From Bdellovibrionales bacterium RIFCSPHIGHO2_01_FULL_40_29 (lineage in GTDB: Bacteria; Bdellovibrionota; Bdellovibrionia; Bdellovibrionales; Bdellovibrionaceae), in the NCBI GenBank assembly GCA_001771815.1, contig MEPU01000004.1:248001-312000 (forward strand): a DNA stretch of 64,000 nucleotides, read 5' to 3'. The notes under the pieces were generated by a model. The model did not search any database. It saw only the letters and a program-made list of their open reading frames with translations, and was not told where the DNA came from. The first letter of the stretch is position 1. The number at the start of each line of letters is the position of its first letter. This document shows, one piece after another, positions 1 to 10,166 of the stretch. The translations under genes were made by a program, and so were the position numbers.

Positions 1-1127
1 GACAGTTCAACCACTTGATCAGGTTTTTTTTCAGGTTTAGTGTAATCCAAAAATTCAGTGATTAAATTATTAAGACGATCAATTTCTTTAATGATAATCT
101 TCATCAGCTTTGTTTGATCAGGATCTGTTGTTTCACTTGAAAGCAATTGCACACTACCACTGATTCCCGCCAATGGATTTCGGATTTCATGCGCAATTCC
201 AGCTGCCAATTGACCAATTGCCGCCAATTTGTCTTTCTGTTTCACTTGTTCTTCTAGCTTTCGCAACTCTGTCACATCTTTCACTAACGAAATCATGAGA
301 TTCTCATTAAGCTCTTCATCAAAATAGCTTGTTCGATCAAATTGAAAAAGTCGCCTTTCAGATTGGCCACTCGAAACATATGCCACATCCCCGGCACCTT
401 GAGTTTTGAATTGATGAATTAAGTTTTGAATATCATCAGTCGCAAGTTTCAAGCCATCATTCAAAAAATTATTCTGAAGTATAATTTTTTGATTGTCCTG
501 ACTGACAATCAATCCTAGTGGAATTTTTTCCAGTAAAACTTTTGAAAATTCCGCTTGTGATTTATATTTTTTCTGAACCTTACTGAGATCACTTTGGATC
601 CCATAGATTTCTTCTTTTAACTGCCCAGATACAATAATAACAGCAATATAGGAAAGATTAAACAATGCCAATGATAGAATATTTTGCATAGATCCCGTTT
701 GAAAAACAGTCAGATTCATTACAGAAATTCCAAATGAAGCCACCATCCCCAACGCGCACAACTGGATAAACTTAAGGTCAAAACTGGCTAAGAAAAGTAA
801 AAACAACTGGATCACTAAAAGAAAACTGGATAATTGAGGAAATGATTTCATAAACAGAACTATAATAAAAAAATCAGTCGCATAAGAAATCAAAGCCCTA
901 CTGCTCGATACTGAAGTATCAATAAAGTAGTGAATAACAAGATGATGTAAAAAAATTGCAGCAAATGAAAAATAGAACGAAAAAACAAAATCCACTTGCA
1001 AAAATGGTTTCTGCAAAAGAATCAGAGTCTGAAATAGGATAAAATAAATAACTAATGCGATTGTGCGCATATTTTGGCGCGCACCTGCTTCAAACAGTAA
1101 CCGAAGGTTTGAGCTTTCAACATTCAC
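1..1127 (-). CDS. pilS: PilS-like sensor histidine kinase, truncated by the window edge
   Basis: Reverse-strand translation gives an HisKA motif (LAAIGQLAAGIAHEIRNPLAGISGSVQLL) preceded by hydrophobic helices. GTG start at 1127 overlaps the pilC stop (TAGTG). Not in the ORF track because it runs off the window. Confidence 0.75.
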   Translation of the reverse strand, partial: MNVESSNLRLLFEAGARQNMRTIALVIYFILFQTLILLQKPFLQVDFVFSFYFSFAAIFLHHLVIHYFIDTSVSSSRALISYATDFFIIVLFMKSFPQLSSFLLVIQLFLLFLASFDLKFIQLCALGMVASFGISVMNLTVFQTGSMQNILSLALFNLSYIAVIIVSGQLKEEIYGIQSDLSKVQKKYKSQAEFSKVLLEKIPLGLIVSQDNQKIILQNNFLNDGLKLATDDIQNLIHQFKTQGAGDVAYVSSGQSERRLFQFDRTSYFDEELNENLMISLVKDVTELRKLEEQVKQKDKLAAIGQLAAGIAHEIRNPLAGISGSVQLLSSETTDPDQTKLMKIIIKEIDRLNNLITEFLDYTKPEKKPDQVVEL

Positions 1128-2359
1128 TACTGTCCACCCATCGTATCTGCCAGACCAAATATAGGTAAATACATAGCCACCATAATAACAGCGATAATCC
1201 CACCCAAAACGACCATCAAAAGTGGTTCAACCAATGCTGTTATTGTTTTAACGGCATTTTCAACTTCATCTTCATAAAAATCTGCGATTTTTGCCAACAT
1301 CACATCTGTCGTTCCCGATTGTTCTCCGATAGCGACCATCTGCGAAACCATTATTGGAATTTCTTTTTGCTTTGCCAGTGGTTGGTGAAATGGTCGTCCA
1401 ATAGTGACTGATTCCCTGCAGGCAATAAGGGCTTTCTCGATAACATAATTTCCAGATGTGCGAGCGGCAATTTCAATAGCCTCGATCAGTCCGATTCCAG
1501 ACGACAGCAGAGTTGAAAGCGTTCGACTCATGCGTGCAACACTGGATTTTTGTATAAGATCGCCAAATAAGGGAGCATTGATCATGACTTCATCAAATTT
1601 ACGTTGTCCCTCCAGAGTATTCATATAATAAGTAAAGCCTGCAACAACTCCAACAATTGAGAGAATAATCACATGCCACTGTTGGCGCAAAAACATCGAT
1701 AGATTCACGATGGCCATTGTCAATGCCGGAAGCGCTTTTCCTGATCCCGCATAGAACTCTTGAAACTTTGGAATAATAAAAAAGATAATACCACCAATAA
1801 CTAGAAATGCGACAAATGTGATGACTATTGGCATCACCAAGGCACTCTTAACTTGGCGTTTTATTTTCTCATTCTTTTCAATGTACATTGAAAGTCGAGA
1901 TAAAATGGTATCTAAAATTCCGGCCTCTTCACCAGCTTGAATCAAATTACAATACAGACGATCAAACACACGGGGATGCTGAATCATCGATTCCGAAAGC
2001 CTACGACCAGACTCAATCGAAGCGCGTATCTGGATAAGTGCCTCTTTTAAAATTTTATTAATAGACCCCTCTGATAAAATTCGAATCGAATCTAAAATCG
2101 GAATACCTGAATTAATCAAAGTTGCAAATTGACGCGTAAAAATTTGCAAATCTTTTGATTTAAGCCGTGGCGCTAAGAACGAACTGATAAAAACGTCCGC
2201 GCTGGAACTCTGTTTTCTTTTCAAATCCACTTCAAGTTTCAATGGCATAAGCTGGCGAGCACGCAACTTGATCTTTGCTTCATTTTCATCTCGAGCTTCG
2301 ATTCGTCCTCGAGACATTTTTCCCGCAATTGTACGTGCTAAGTATTGGTATGTTGCCAC
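1127..2359 (-). CDS. pilC: Type IV pilus inner-membrane platform protein PilC (GspF family)
   Basis: Typical T2SF domains (LKSKDLQIFTRQFATLINSGIPILDSI; second repeat SRTLSTLLSSGIGLIEAIEIA); adjacent to pilB. Confidence 0.93.
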   Translation of the reverse strand: MATYQYLARTIAGKMSRGRIEARDENEAKIKLRARQLMPLKLEVDLKRKQSSSADVFISSFLAPRLKSKDLQIFTRQFATLINSGIPILDSIRILSEGSINKILKEALIQIRASIESGRRLSESMIQHPRVFDRLYCNLIQAGEEAGILDTILSRLSMYIEKNEKIKRQVKSALVMPIVITFVAFLVIGGIIFFIIPKFQEFYAGSGKALPALTMAIVNLSMFLRQQWHVIILSIVGVVAGFTYYMNTLEGQRKFDEVMINAPLFGDLIQKSSVARMSRTLSTLLSSGIGLIEAIEIAARTSGNYVIEKALIACRESVTIGRPFHQPLAKQKEIPIMVSQMVAIGEQSGTTDVMLAKIADFYEDEVENAVKTITALVEPLLMVVLGGIIAVIMVAMYLPIFGLADTMGGQ

Positions 2360-3381
2360 TAAAGTCCCATTTTTTTCAATTGTTCATCTAATTGCTCAGG
2401 TTGATCCGAAGCCGAAAATGCGGTCTTCACATCAAACTGTCGACGAATAAGATTGTGAATGATTGATTGATTCAAAGACTGATAACTTTCTTTTGAAAAT
2501 AAGGACAGATCCAACAAACCATTCGTTTTAAACGCTTGAATCAGCTGGAAAATATTGTCTCGATCACCCTGTCGTAATAGCAAAAGTTCATAAATAGGAT
2601 TCATCGCAGCTCCAACAAGTTTTTGCACGGCAATCCCATTCAATAAAGTCAAAAACCGAAACATCAAACCTGGAGTCAACTTCTCAAGACACTGTTGAAA
2701 AACAATCTGCACGCTTTCAGCTGTTGTTGTTAAATAAACAGCACGTCCTTGCTCAGCTAACTCAATCCATTTTTCCCATTTCTTAACATAGTTAAAATCA
2801 AGAACAACAGTTTCAAGTCCATCATAAATCAGATGATTTGTTTCCCAATCAATAGTGTCCGCACCAAGTTGAATAATGTTGTCCAGAGCCGGCCACTGAA
2901 AATCATTTTCATGTGCATGAATTCCAATAAGATTGACCTTTTCATTTTGTTTCTTTTCTAAAATTTCAGCTATCAAGCTGGATTTTCCCGAACGACGGGG
3001 GCCTGCAAAAATAAAAATACCTTTATCTTTTTTCAGAAGATCCCAAAATAATGGATTCTGAATTTGACATTCCGAATGATTCTTTGATTTGGCAAGAGCC
3101 ATAAACGCCCGAAAACAATCTTTTCGTTCAACAAATGTGAACTTCCAAACATTCGCTTGCGAATGGTATAAACCACTTACAAAGCCTTTAGTTTCCAATT
3201 GAATTTTTTCACCGGGCTGCAAGCAAAGCTCTTTCAAGTCTTCCCACTCGTCAATTTTTAATGGACTATTTTGCATTTCGACCCAATCAAGGCCTGTTTT
3301 TGAAAGTATTTTTTGCCCCACAACAAACGAGATTTGGTGACCATTATTTTCAACTGATAGACTCAACATTTTCTCAATCAT
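2359..3381 (-). CDS. Degenerate PilT/GspE-like ATPase-fold protein
   Basis: Walker A-like GPRRSGKSS, located between pilB and pilC and overlapping pilB by 8 nt. Canonical Asp-box and His-box motifs not seen. Confidence 0.6.
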   Translation of the reverse strand: MIEKMLSLSVENNGHQISFVVGQKILSKTGLDWVEMQNSPLKIDEWEDLKELCLQPGEKIQLETKGFVSGLYHSQANVWKFTFVERKDCFRAFMALAKSKNHSECQIQNPLFWDLLKKDKGIFIFAGPRRSGKSSLIAEILEKKQNEKVNLIGIHAHENDFQWPALDNIIQLGADTIDWETNHLIYDGLETVVLDFNYVKKWEKWIELAEQGRAVYLTTTAESVQIVFQQCLEKLTPGLMFRFLTLLNGIAVQKLVGAAMNPIYELLLLRQGDRDNIFQLIQAFKTNGLLDLSLFSKESYQSLNQSIIHNLIRRQFDVKTAFSASDQPEQLDEQLKKMGL

Positions 3382-5086
3382 TGATTTCTTCTTCTTTCAC
3401 GGATGAATTATAAACTTCCTCGACGGTTGTTTGACCTCGCGCCAGTTTTAATAAAGCACTCCGGCGCAAATTACGAAATCCGCTATCACGTCCAATTTGG
3501 CGTATTTCAGAAGTACTTGCACCCCGCAGAACAGCTGTTTTCACTTTTTCAGTCATGGGCATCAGTTCATAAATAGCTTGTCGCCCCTTGATCCCTGTTT
3601 GATTGCAACTGACACAACCACGCCCACGGAAAAGTTGGAATCTTGGAATATCAACTTTGGGAACGCCGAGCGCAATTAAAGTTGATTCTGGAATTTGTAC
3701 GGGCTCTTTACAAGCTTCACATATTTTTCCAACCAAGCGTTGAGCAACGATCAAATTCAAAGTTGACGTGATGATATACGGCGCTACACCCATATCAATT
3801 AAACGGCTAATTGTTGAAGCTGCATCATTTGTATGAAGCGTGCTCACGACCATATGTCCTGTTGACGCTGCTTTAAAAGAAATTTCAGCAGTTTCTAAGT
3901 CACGAATCTCTCCGACCATCACCACATCCGGATCCTGACGAAGAAAAGCGCGCAAGGCTGTCGAAAAGTTCAAATCAATTTCTGAATTCATTTGAACTTG
4001 ATTAATGCCTTCCAAATTGAACTCAATCGGATCTTCTGCCGTACAGATATTAGTGTCTATTTTATTAATTTCAAAAAGTGCCGAATAAATTGTGGTTGTT
4101 TTACCCGAGCCTGTTGGCCCCGTGATCAAAACCATTCCCTGTGGCAACCCAATAGTTTTTTTTAAAAGTTTCAGATCTTCGTCTTCAAATCCCAACTTTG
4201 TCATATCCAATTGTAAGTTGGATTTATCTAAAAGTCGCATCACGATCTTTTCACCCCACATCGTTGGGATAGAACTGACACGAAAATCCATTTCACGATT
4301 GTCCTTGCTTAACTTAATTTTTAAACGTCCATCTTGCGGACGTCGTTTCTCGGAAATATCCATTCTCGACATAATTTTAATCCGAGAAATAATAGCCGGA
4401 CCCGAATTTAATGGAGGACTTGCTGTTTCCACTAAATTGCCATCCACACGAAAACGGACGCGAAATTTTTTCTCGTAAGGTTCAAAATGAATATCTGATG
4501 CCCGTCGGCGGATGGCTTCAAGCATCACACCATGCACAAACTTCACTACTGGCGCATCTTCAACATCAGAGCCCGTTCCAACTTCAACCGTGGAGCTCAT
4601 GGCGATCAGAATATCTTCCTGCTCCCCGCCTTTATTGCTGAGTTCCGCCGTAGACAGCGGATGGTATTTTTCAATAGCCGACAGGATGCTAGATTCTGTA
4701 GATACGACAGGTTGAATTTTGCATTTGGTGATGTAGCGCAAATCATCCCGTACCTGTAAATTTCCGGGATCTGAAAATGCAACAACCAAAGTTGAACCTG
4801 CTTTTGAGATTGGAATAATACAATTTCTTTCACAGAAATCACGATTAACCGTAGAAACAACAGTATGATCAATTTCAAATTGTGAGACATCAACACCAGG
4901 AATCGCGTACTGTTTTTCAAGTGCGCGCAAAATTTGGGAATCCTTTAGAACACCTAAATGAACAAGAGTTGGTCCCAGACGCGTCTTTGTTCGTTGAGAT
5001 TCGATCAATGCCGCCTGCAATTGATCCTGGCGGATCAATCCCTGCTTGATTAGAATTTCCCCTAATTTATTCAACGACATAACCAA
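3374..5086 (-). CDS. pilB: Type IV pilus assembly ATPase PilB
   Basis: MshEN N-terminal domain, GPTGSGKTTTIYSAL Walker A, VGEIRDLETAEI, GHMVVSTLHTNDA, CxxC zinc motifs. Confidence 0.95.
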   Translation of the reverse strand: MVMSLNKLGEILIKQGLIRQDQLQAALIESQRTKTRLGPTLVHLGVLKDSQILRALEKQYAIPGVDVSQFEIDHTVVSTVNRDFCERNCIIPISKAGSTLVVAFSDPGNLQVRDDLRYITKCKIQPVVSTESSILSAIEKYHPLSTAELSNKGGEQEDILIAMSSTVEVGTGSDVEDAPVVKFVHGVMLEAIRRRASDIHFEPYEKKFRVRFRVDGNLVETASPPLNSGPAIISRIKIMSRMDISEKRRPQDGRLKIKLSKDNREMDFRVSSIPTMWGEKIVMRLLDKSNLQLDMTKLGFEDEDLKLLKKTIGLPQGMVLITGPTGSGKTTTIYSALFEINKIDTNICTAEDPIEFNLEGINQVQMNSEIDLNFSTALRAFLRQDPDVVMVGEIRDLETAEISFKAASTGHMVVSTLHTNDAASTISRLIDMGVAPYIITSTLNLIVAQRLVGKICEACKEPVQIPESTLIALGVPKVDIPRFQLFRGRGCVSCNQTGIKGRQAIYELMPMTEKVKTAVLRGASTSEIRQIGRDSGFRNLRRSALLKLARGQTTVEEVYNSSVKEEEIND

Positions 5087-5115
5087 TAGTTTAATGAGTG
5101 TGACGTTTTTTGTAA

Positions 5116-5877
5116 CTAGACGAAGGGTGAGTTTTTGAATAATTCTAAAATTGCTTGATACTTGATTCGCAAAATCTCGATTTCATGAATGACGATAATC
5201 TCGGCGCGTCGAGCCTCTTCAGCCAGAATGGGCTCATTTCGAGAGTTTAAATCAACAAAAGCCGCACCTCGCGATAAAAAATTAAAATAGGTGATGGATT
5301 CATAGGCTTCTGGATTTTGTTTCTTTGTCAAATTTGAGATCAACAAGACACTACCGCTTTCAAGTTGGGTAAGTTCATTCATCGGAATAATTGAAATTTG
5401 AATGTTAAACACGTACAACTGAACAAGATTCTTAATTTTTTCACTATCAGCAATCTTGTCTGTTGCAATGATCATCTTGAAAAAACCTGCCTGAGCTAAT
5501 TTATTTGTCACTGCCAAAACAAAATCATAATCGCCTATGATAACCGCAGACTCAGAAGTCTTGAGATCAGGCACTTTAGCTAATATTGCTTTGTAAACCG
5601 ATTCTGCAAGCAAATGCATTGGGCGATAATCACGACCTAGTTTTAAAATCACATCAGCAACACCAAATCGACTGGTTTTAAGGTCTAGTGTATGAAGACT
5701 TGGCCGAAAAGCACTAAATTCACCCGATCCTAACTCGATAATATCAAAACCCTGTTGCAAAATTTGCTCTGCAGACAAGTTCTGTTGATTATCGAAAACT
5801 TCGATTTGATTTTTCAAATCACTTAATTCGTTGTACTTACTCAAAATGGATTGTGAAGAAAAATGGATTAACTTCAT
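5116..5877 (-). CDS. Rossmann-fold protein, possibly a divergent shikimate dehydrogenase-like protein
   Basis: Rossmann-like segment (SAVIIGDYDFVLAVTNKLAQAGFFKMIIATDK) with weak AroE-like organisation; the family call is tentative. Confidence 0.4.
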   Translation of the reverse strand: MKLIHFSSQSILSKYNELSDLKNQIEVFDNQQNLSAEQILQQGFDIIELGSGEFSAFRPSLHTLDLKTSRFGVADVILKLGRDYRPMHLLAESVYKAILAKVPDLKTSESAVIIGDYDFVLAVTNKLAQAGFFKMIIATDKIADSEKIKNLVQLYVFNIQISIIPMNELTQLESGSVLLISNLTKKQNPEAYESITYFNFLSRGAAFVDLNSRNEPILAEEARRAEIIVIHEIEILRIKYQAILELFKNSPFV

Positions 5878-6809
5878 GTCGAGAGTCCAAAAAATTTCTG
5901 AGCCAATTCGATATCTTTGAAAATTTGAGTCTTTAAACTTTCCACCGAAGTGAATTTTATTTCATCACGATGAAAATGGCACAACTCTACAGAAATATGC
6001 TCGCCATAAATATCTTGATTGAAATTAAATAAATGCGTTTCAACTTTTAAATAGGGATCTTTATTTTCAAATGTTGGATTAAAGCCAATATTTGTAATGG
6101 ACGGATAAATCTGATTTTTATAATTTACTTTTGTAAAATAAACTCCCTTTCGAGGAATAAATTCAATTTCAGGACTGAGGTTCGCTGTTGGAACTCCGAT
6201 CACACGCCCCCGCTTGTATCCCACTCGCACAGGACCGCGCAAATAATAAGGCCTTCCTAAAAACTCTTCGGCCTTTTTAAGATCTCCATGCTCAAGCATT
6301 TTACGAATTTGTGACGATGAAACAATAAGCCCATCTTTTTCAAAAGCAGGAACAACTGTCAGCCCCCACTTTTTTCGATGGCAGAACTCTTGTAAAAAAT
6401 CAGTATTGCCTGAACGCTTGTTTCCAAAATTAAAATCATATCCAACAACCAAATGCTTGGGATGATAAAATCTATCAATGTAGCTCTCGAGATAGGATTC
6501 GGCGGACATTAGAGATAAATCTTTACTGAATTTTTCTTCAATCAAGTAATCAACACCTAAATTTTCCATCATCTCAGCTTGATCTTTATAATCAAACAAA
6601 CGATGCACGGGCTCCGATGGCATCAGTATTGTTCGCGGATGAGGCTTGAACGTGCAGACAACTGATTTTGTATTTAATTCACGTGCGGTTTTCACCATGA
6701 TCGATAAAAGCCTCTGATGACCTAAATGGACACCATCAAAGTTACCAATTGTCAGCACAGAAGAGTCAATATGAGGGAGAGCTTGTTCTTGAGTATGAAT
6801 CCATTCCAT
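5874..6809 (-). CDS. ribF: Bifunctional riboflavin kinase / FAD synthetase
   Basis: TIGNFDGVHLGHQ and a GVPTANL riboflavin kinase motif. Start placed at MEWIHTQ; the longer ORF begins at 6884. Confidence 0.93.
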   Translation of the reverse strand: MEWIHTQEQALPHIDSSVLTIGNFDGVHLGHQRLLSIMVKTARELNTKSVVCTFKPHPRTILMPSEPVHRLFDYKDQAEMMENLGVDYLIEEKFSKDLSLMSAESYLESYIDRFYHPKHLVVGYDFNFGNKRSGNTDFLQEFCHRKKWGLTVVPAFEKDGLIVSSSQIRKMLEHGDLKKAEEFLGRPYYLRGPVRVGYKRGRVIGVPTANLSPEIEFIPRKGVYFTKVNYKNQIYPSITNIGFNPTFENKDPYLKVETHLFNFNQDIYGEHISVELCHFHRDEIKFTSVESLKTQIFKDIELAQKFFGLST

Positions 6810-6862
6810 CCAGATACAATACCCTATTAAACAGTTGAAATAACCCGAGAAATTAGCTAATT

Positions 6863-8707
6863 TTGCATCGCGTGAAAACATCATATAGTAAAAAACTCGA
6901 GGTCTGGAGACGCTGGTTTGCCATCAATCGCGGCTTCTGGTTCAGAGCTCTATTGTGTTGGATCATTTCGCTCTTTTTTTTAAAAGTCGACGAGGGCGGA
7001 TCCTACGACAATCGCTTTCGCCTTCGTGGACAACAAAAGATTTCCAATGCCATTGTTCTAGTAACTGTCAAAACATCTGACTTTTCTAAAATTTATGATC
7101 TTAAAACCAATTCATTAATCAATACAAATGAGCTCTCAGATTTGAGCGACAGTTTTTATTGGGAGCGATCCCTGTGGCAGAAATTATTAAGCGAAATCTT
7201 AAAACAAAATCCTCGTTCTGTCGGAGTGACACTTTATTTTGGTGACAATGTCGGGCAAATTCGCTTTTCAACCGAAGAAATTATAACATTCAAAGATAAA
7301 AGAGTCTTTTGGGCCACAAATTCAAGCCAATTGGAAAAACTATCCTTGCCCATAGCCACACGCCCTGATCGCTCGAACTTGGGACATATTGATATTCTAA
7401 AAGACGATGATGGAGTCAGTCGTCGTCTTTTTATCAATCCAGATTATCTGCCCAATTTAGCATTTCGCCTGACTCAAGAAATACGCACGGAAAAATATAA
7501 AAACAAAATTCCAATCATCAATTTTACCAAGAGCAAGCAGTTTAAAACTATTTCCTACCTGGATATTATCAACGGTAAAATACCCAGCAATTTTTTAAAA
7601 GGTAAAATCGTTTTAATTGGCACCGAGAAATCAGCTTATTCACAAATCCAAACCCCCATGGGGTTAATGTCCCGCCATGAGTATTGGGGACAAGTCGTTG
7701 AAAATTTGCTCCAAAATAATTTTATCAAAAAGTTACCTTTTTGGTTATATGCTACATTCCTGCTTATTCTAGCCTTATTTGCCATGGCTATCATTTCGAG
7801 TTATCCGCAAGCCGCCGCCCTATTTTTCTTTCTCTGGTTGGTCACTCTAACCGCCGCATTTTCCGCTTGGGTATTTGACAGTTTTGCTATTTGGATTCCA
7901 ATCATAAGCCCTATCAGTCTTTTTATTTTTATTTGGTTGCTCTTTACGGCCTACCAGGCTTTACGAATTGAAAAAGCTCACATGCGACTCAAGCAGGAGC
8001 AAAGTTATTTCTCAGAACTAGAACAACTCAAAAACAATTTTGTGAGCTTAATCAGTCATGATTTAAAAACCCCTATCGCAAAAATTCAAGCCGTCCTGGA
8101 TCGCTTATTGTCATCTGGCACGGTACCTCCGGAAATAAGTGAAGATCTTAATAGTCTTAAAGATTACTCAGAAGAACTCAATCGCTACATTCAATCTATC
8201 TTAAAGGTCTTGCGCGTTGAATCCCGTGATTTCAAAATCATGAAAGAAACTGCTGATATCAATGGCGTCATTGAAAATGTTGTCGAACGCCTAAAGCCTT
8301 TGGCTGCTTCGAAGTCTATTCAAATTCAAGTCAACTTAGAGCCCATGTTTCTGATTGAGTTTGACGTGACCCTGATGACAGAGGTTTTTCTGAATATCAT
8401 TGAGAATTCAATCAAATACACCCCGGAGAATGGGTTGATTCGCATTCGCTCGCACGAAACAGAAACAGATGTCTTTATTGAAATCACCGATACCGGTGAA
8501 GGCATTAGCCCCGAAGATCAAGAAAATGTCTGGAAAAAATTTGTTCGTGGAAAAGCTCAAGATCATAAAACAAAGGGTACTGGACTGGGACTTTTTTTGG
8601 TGAAATACTTTATCGAGCTGCATGGCGGAAAAATTTCTTTAAAATCAGAACTTAAAAAAGGAACAACTATTTTTGTTAGCTTGCCATTGAGTTTTGACAA
8701 CGAATAG
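6863..8707 (+). CDS. CHASE2-domain sensor histidine kinase
   Basis: Extracellular CHASE2-like region, three TM helices, HisKA (LISHDLKTPIAKIQ), HATPase (IENSIKYTPENG, GTGLGL). TTG start at 6863 or GTG at 6872. Confidence 0.88.
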   Translation: MHRVKTSYSKKLEVWRRWFAINRGFWFRALLCWIISLFFLKVDEGGSYDNRFRLRGQQKISNAIVLVTVKTSDFSKIYDLKTNSLINTNELSDLSDSFYWERSLWQKLLSEILKQNPRSVGVTLYFGDNVGQIRFSTEEIITFKDKRVFWATNSSQLEKLSLPIATRPDRSNLGHIDILKDDDGVSRRLFINPDYLPNLAFRLTQEIRTEKYKNKIPIINFTKSKQFKTISYLDIINGKIPSNFLKGKIVLIGTEKSAYSQIQTPMGLMSRHEYWGQVVENLLQNNFIKKLPFWLYATFLLILALFAMAIISSYPQAAALFFFLWLVTLTAAFSAWVFDSFAIWIPIISPISLFIFIWLLFTAYQALRIEKAHMRLKQEQSYFSELEQLKNNFVSLISHDLKTPIAKIQAVLDRLLSSGTVPPEISEDLNSLKDYSEELNRYIQSILKVLRVESRDFKIMKETADINGVIENVVERLKPLAASKSIQIQVNLEPMFLIEFDVTLMTEVFLNIIENSIKYTPENGLIRIRSHETETDVFIEITDTGEGISPEDQENVWKKFVRGKAQDHKTKGTGLGLFLVKYFIELHGGKISLKSELKKGTTIFVSLPLSFDNE

Positions 8708-8735
8708 CCTTTTAAAAATGAAACTGGAGACCACA

Positions 8736-10166
8736 ATGAACTTAAAAACTTTGATCGTTGATGATGAGGCTGAACTCAGAAAATCCGTCGTATCCATACT
8801 GAAGAATACTGATTTAGGTATTCAATTTGATATTGAAGAAGTCAGCAATGGAATGGAAGCCTTGGCAAAGGTTAAAACGAGCGATTGGGATTTAGTCTTG
8901 ATGGATGTTCGTATGCCTGAAATGGATGGTCTTGAAGCCCTACGTGAAATTAAAGAACACAATCCAAGTACTTTTGTTGTTATCATGACCGCACATTCTA
9001 ATTTAAATGATGCCATCACAGCTATTCGCGAAGGGGCGTATGATTATTTAGAAAAGCCCGTCAGCCCTGAAAAACTGAAAGATATAGTTAAAAAAAGCAT
9101 GGAAGCTCACGAGATGGTTTCAAATTTGACGGCATCAAATCCCATATTTGATGATGATATCGAAAGTGAAATTGTTGGAAATAACACAAAAATGAAGGAA
9201 GTTTTTAATTTAATTTACAAACTCTGCAAAGTTGAGACAACGGTACTGATCCGCGGAGAAAATGGAACTGGAAAAGAACTGGTTGCACGGGCTATCCACT
9301 TCAATTCCCCTCGAAAAAGTGGCCAGTTTGTTGCGGTCAATTGTGGAGCTATTCCTGAAAATCTGATGGAGTCGGAGTTTTTTGGACATGAAAAAGGCGC
9401 CTTCACCGGAGCTATTGAACGTAAAATTGGTAAATTTCAATTGGCCAATAACGGCACTTTATTTTTAGATGAGATTGGCGAGCTTCGCCCGGAAATGCAG
9501 GTTAAATTACTTCGAGCCATTCAAGAAAAGAAATTCACTCCGGTGGGAAGCAACCGCGAAGTCAAAACAAATGCTCGCATTGTGGCCGCGACCAATCGAA
9601 ACCTTGAAAAAATGATGGAAACAGATGATTTTCGCGAAGATTTATTCTATCGCCTGAATGTTATGCCCATCTTCTTGCCGCCACTTCGTGACCGGCCAGA
9701 TGACATTCCCGTACTGGCAACAACATTCTTGCAAAAATTTTCAAAACAGCATGAAAAGCAAATTTCTCATATCGAACCCGAGTGTCTCGAGATGATGAAA
9801 AAATACCGCTGGCCAGGAAATATTCGTGAACTTGAAAACATTATCGAGCGCGCCTTTATTGTTGAATCCAGCTCCGTGATGACAAAACAAAGTTTACCAG
9901 ATCAAATCATCAATGAGGTTTCTAAAAGTACACAAGAAGCACTTCCCTTGACGGCTCAGATATCCGCATCGTCAGCTTCTGATGCACAAGCCCCCCTGGA
10001 TTTTGAGATCTACAAAGAAAAAGCAGAAAAAGATTTTATCCTCAGTGCGCTTAAAGCCAATAAAGGAAAAATAAATCAGACTGTGGCGCAAGCCAATATT
10101 CCAAAGAACACACTTCTTCGAAAAATTCGAAAATATGGAATCAATGTCAAAGATTTCAGCGAGTAA
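8736..10166 (+). CDS. NtrC-family sigma-54-dependent response regulator
   Basis: Receiver domain (VDDEAELRKS, LMDVRMPEMDG), AAA+ GENGTGKE, GAFTGA loop, Fis-like HTH. Start after a GGAG at 8736. Confidence 0.93.
   Translation: MNLKTLIVDDEAELRKSVVSILKNTDLGIQFDIEEVSNGMEALAKVKTSDWDLVLMDVRMPEMDGLEALREIKEHNPSTFVVIMTAHSNLNDAITAIREGAYDYLEKPVSPEKLKDIVKKSMEAHEMVSNLTASNPIFDDDIESEIVGNNTKMKEVFNLIYKLCKVETTVLIRGENGTGKELVARAIHFNSPRKSGQFVAVNCGAIPENLMESEFFGHEKGAFTGAIERKIGKFQLANNGTLFLDEIGELRPEMQVKLLRAIQEKKFTPVGSNREVKTNARIVAATNRNLEKMMETDDFREDLFYRLNVMPIFLPPLRDRPDDIPVLATTFLQKFSKQHEKQISHIEPECLEMMKKYRWPGNIRELENIIERAFIVESSSVMTKQSLPDQIINEVSKSTQEALPLTAQISASSASDAQAPLDFEIYKEKAEKDFILSALKANKGKINQTVAQANIPKNTLLRKIRKYGINVKDFSE

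Noticed and set aside
4092-4478. 128-aa plus-strand ORF
   Set aside because: Fully antisense to pilB, without RBS or recognisable domain; shadow ORF of coding sequence. The same applies to most sub-130 aa opposite-strand ORFs in the track.
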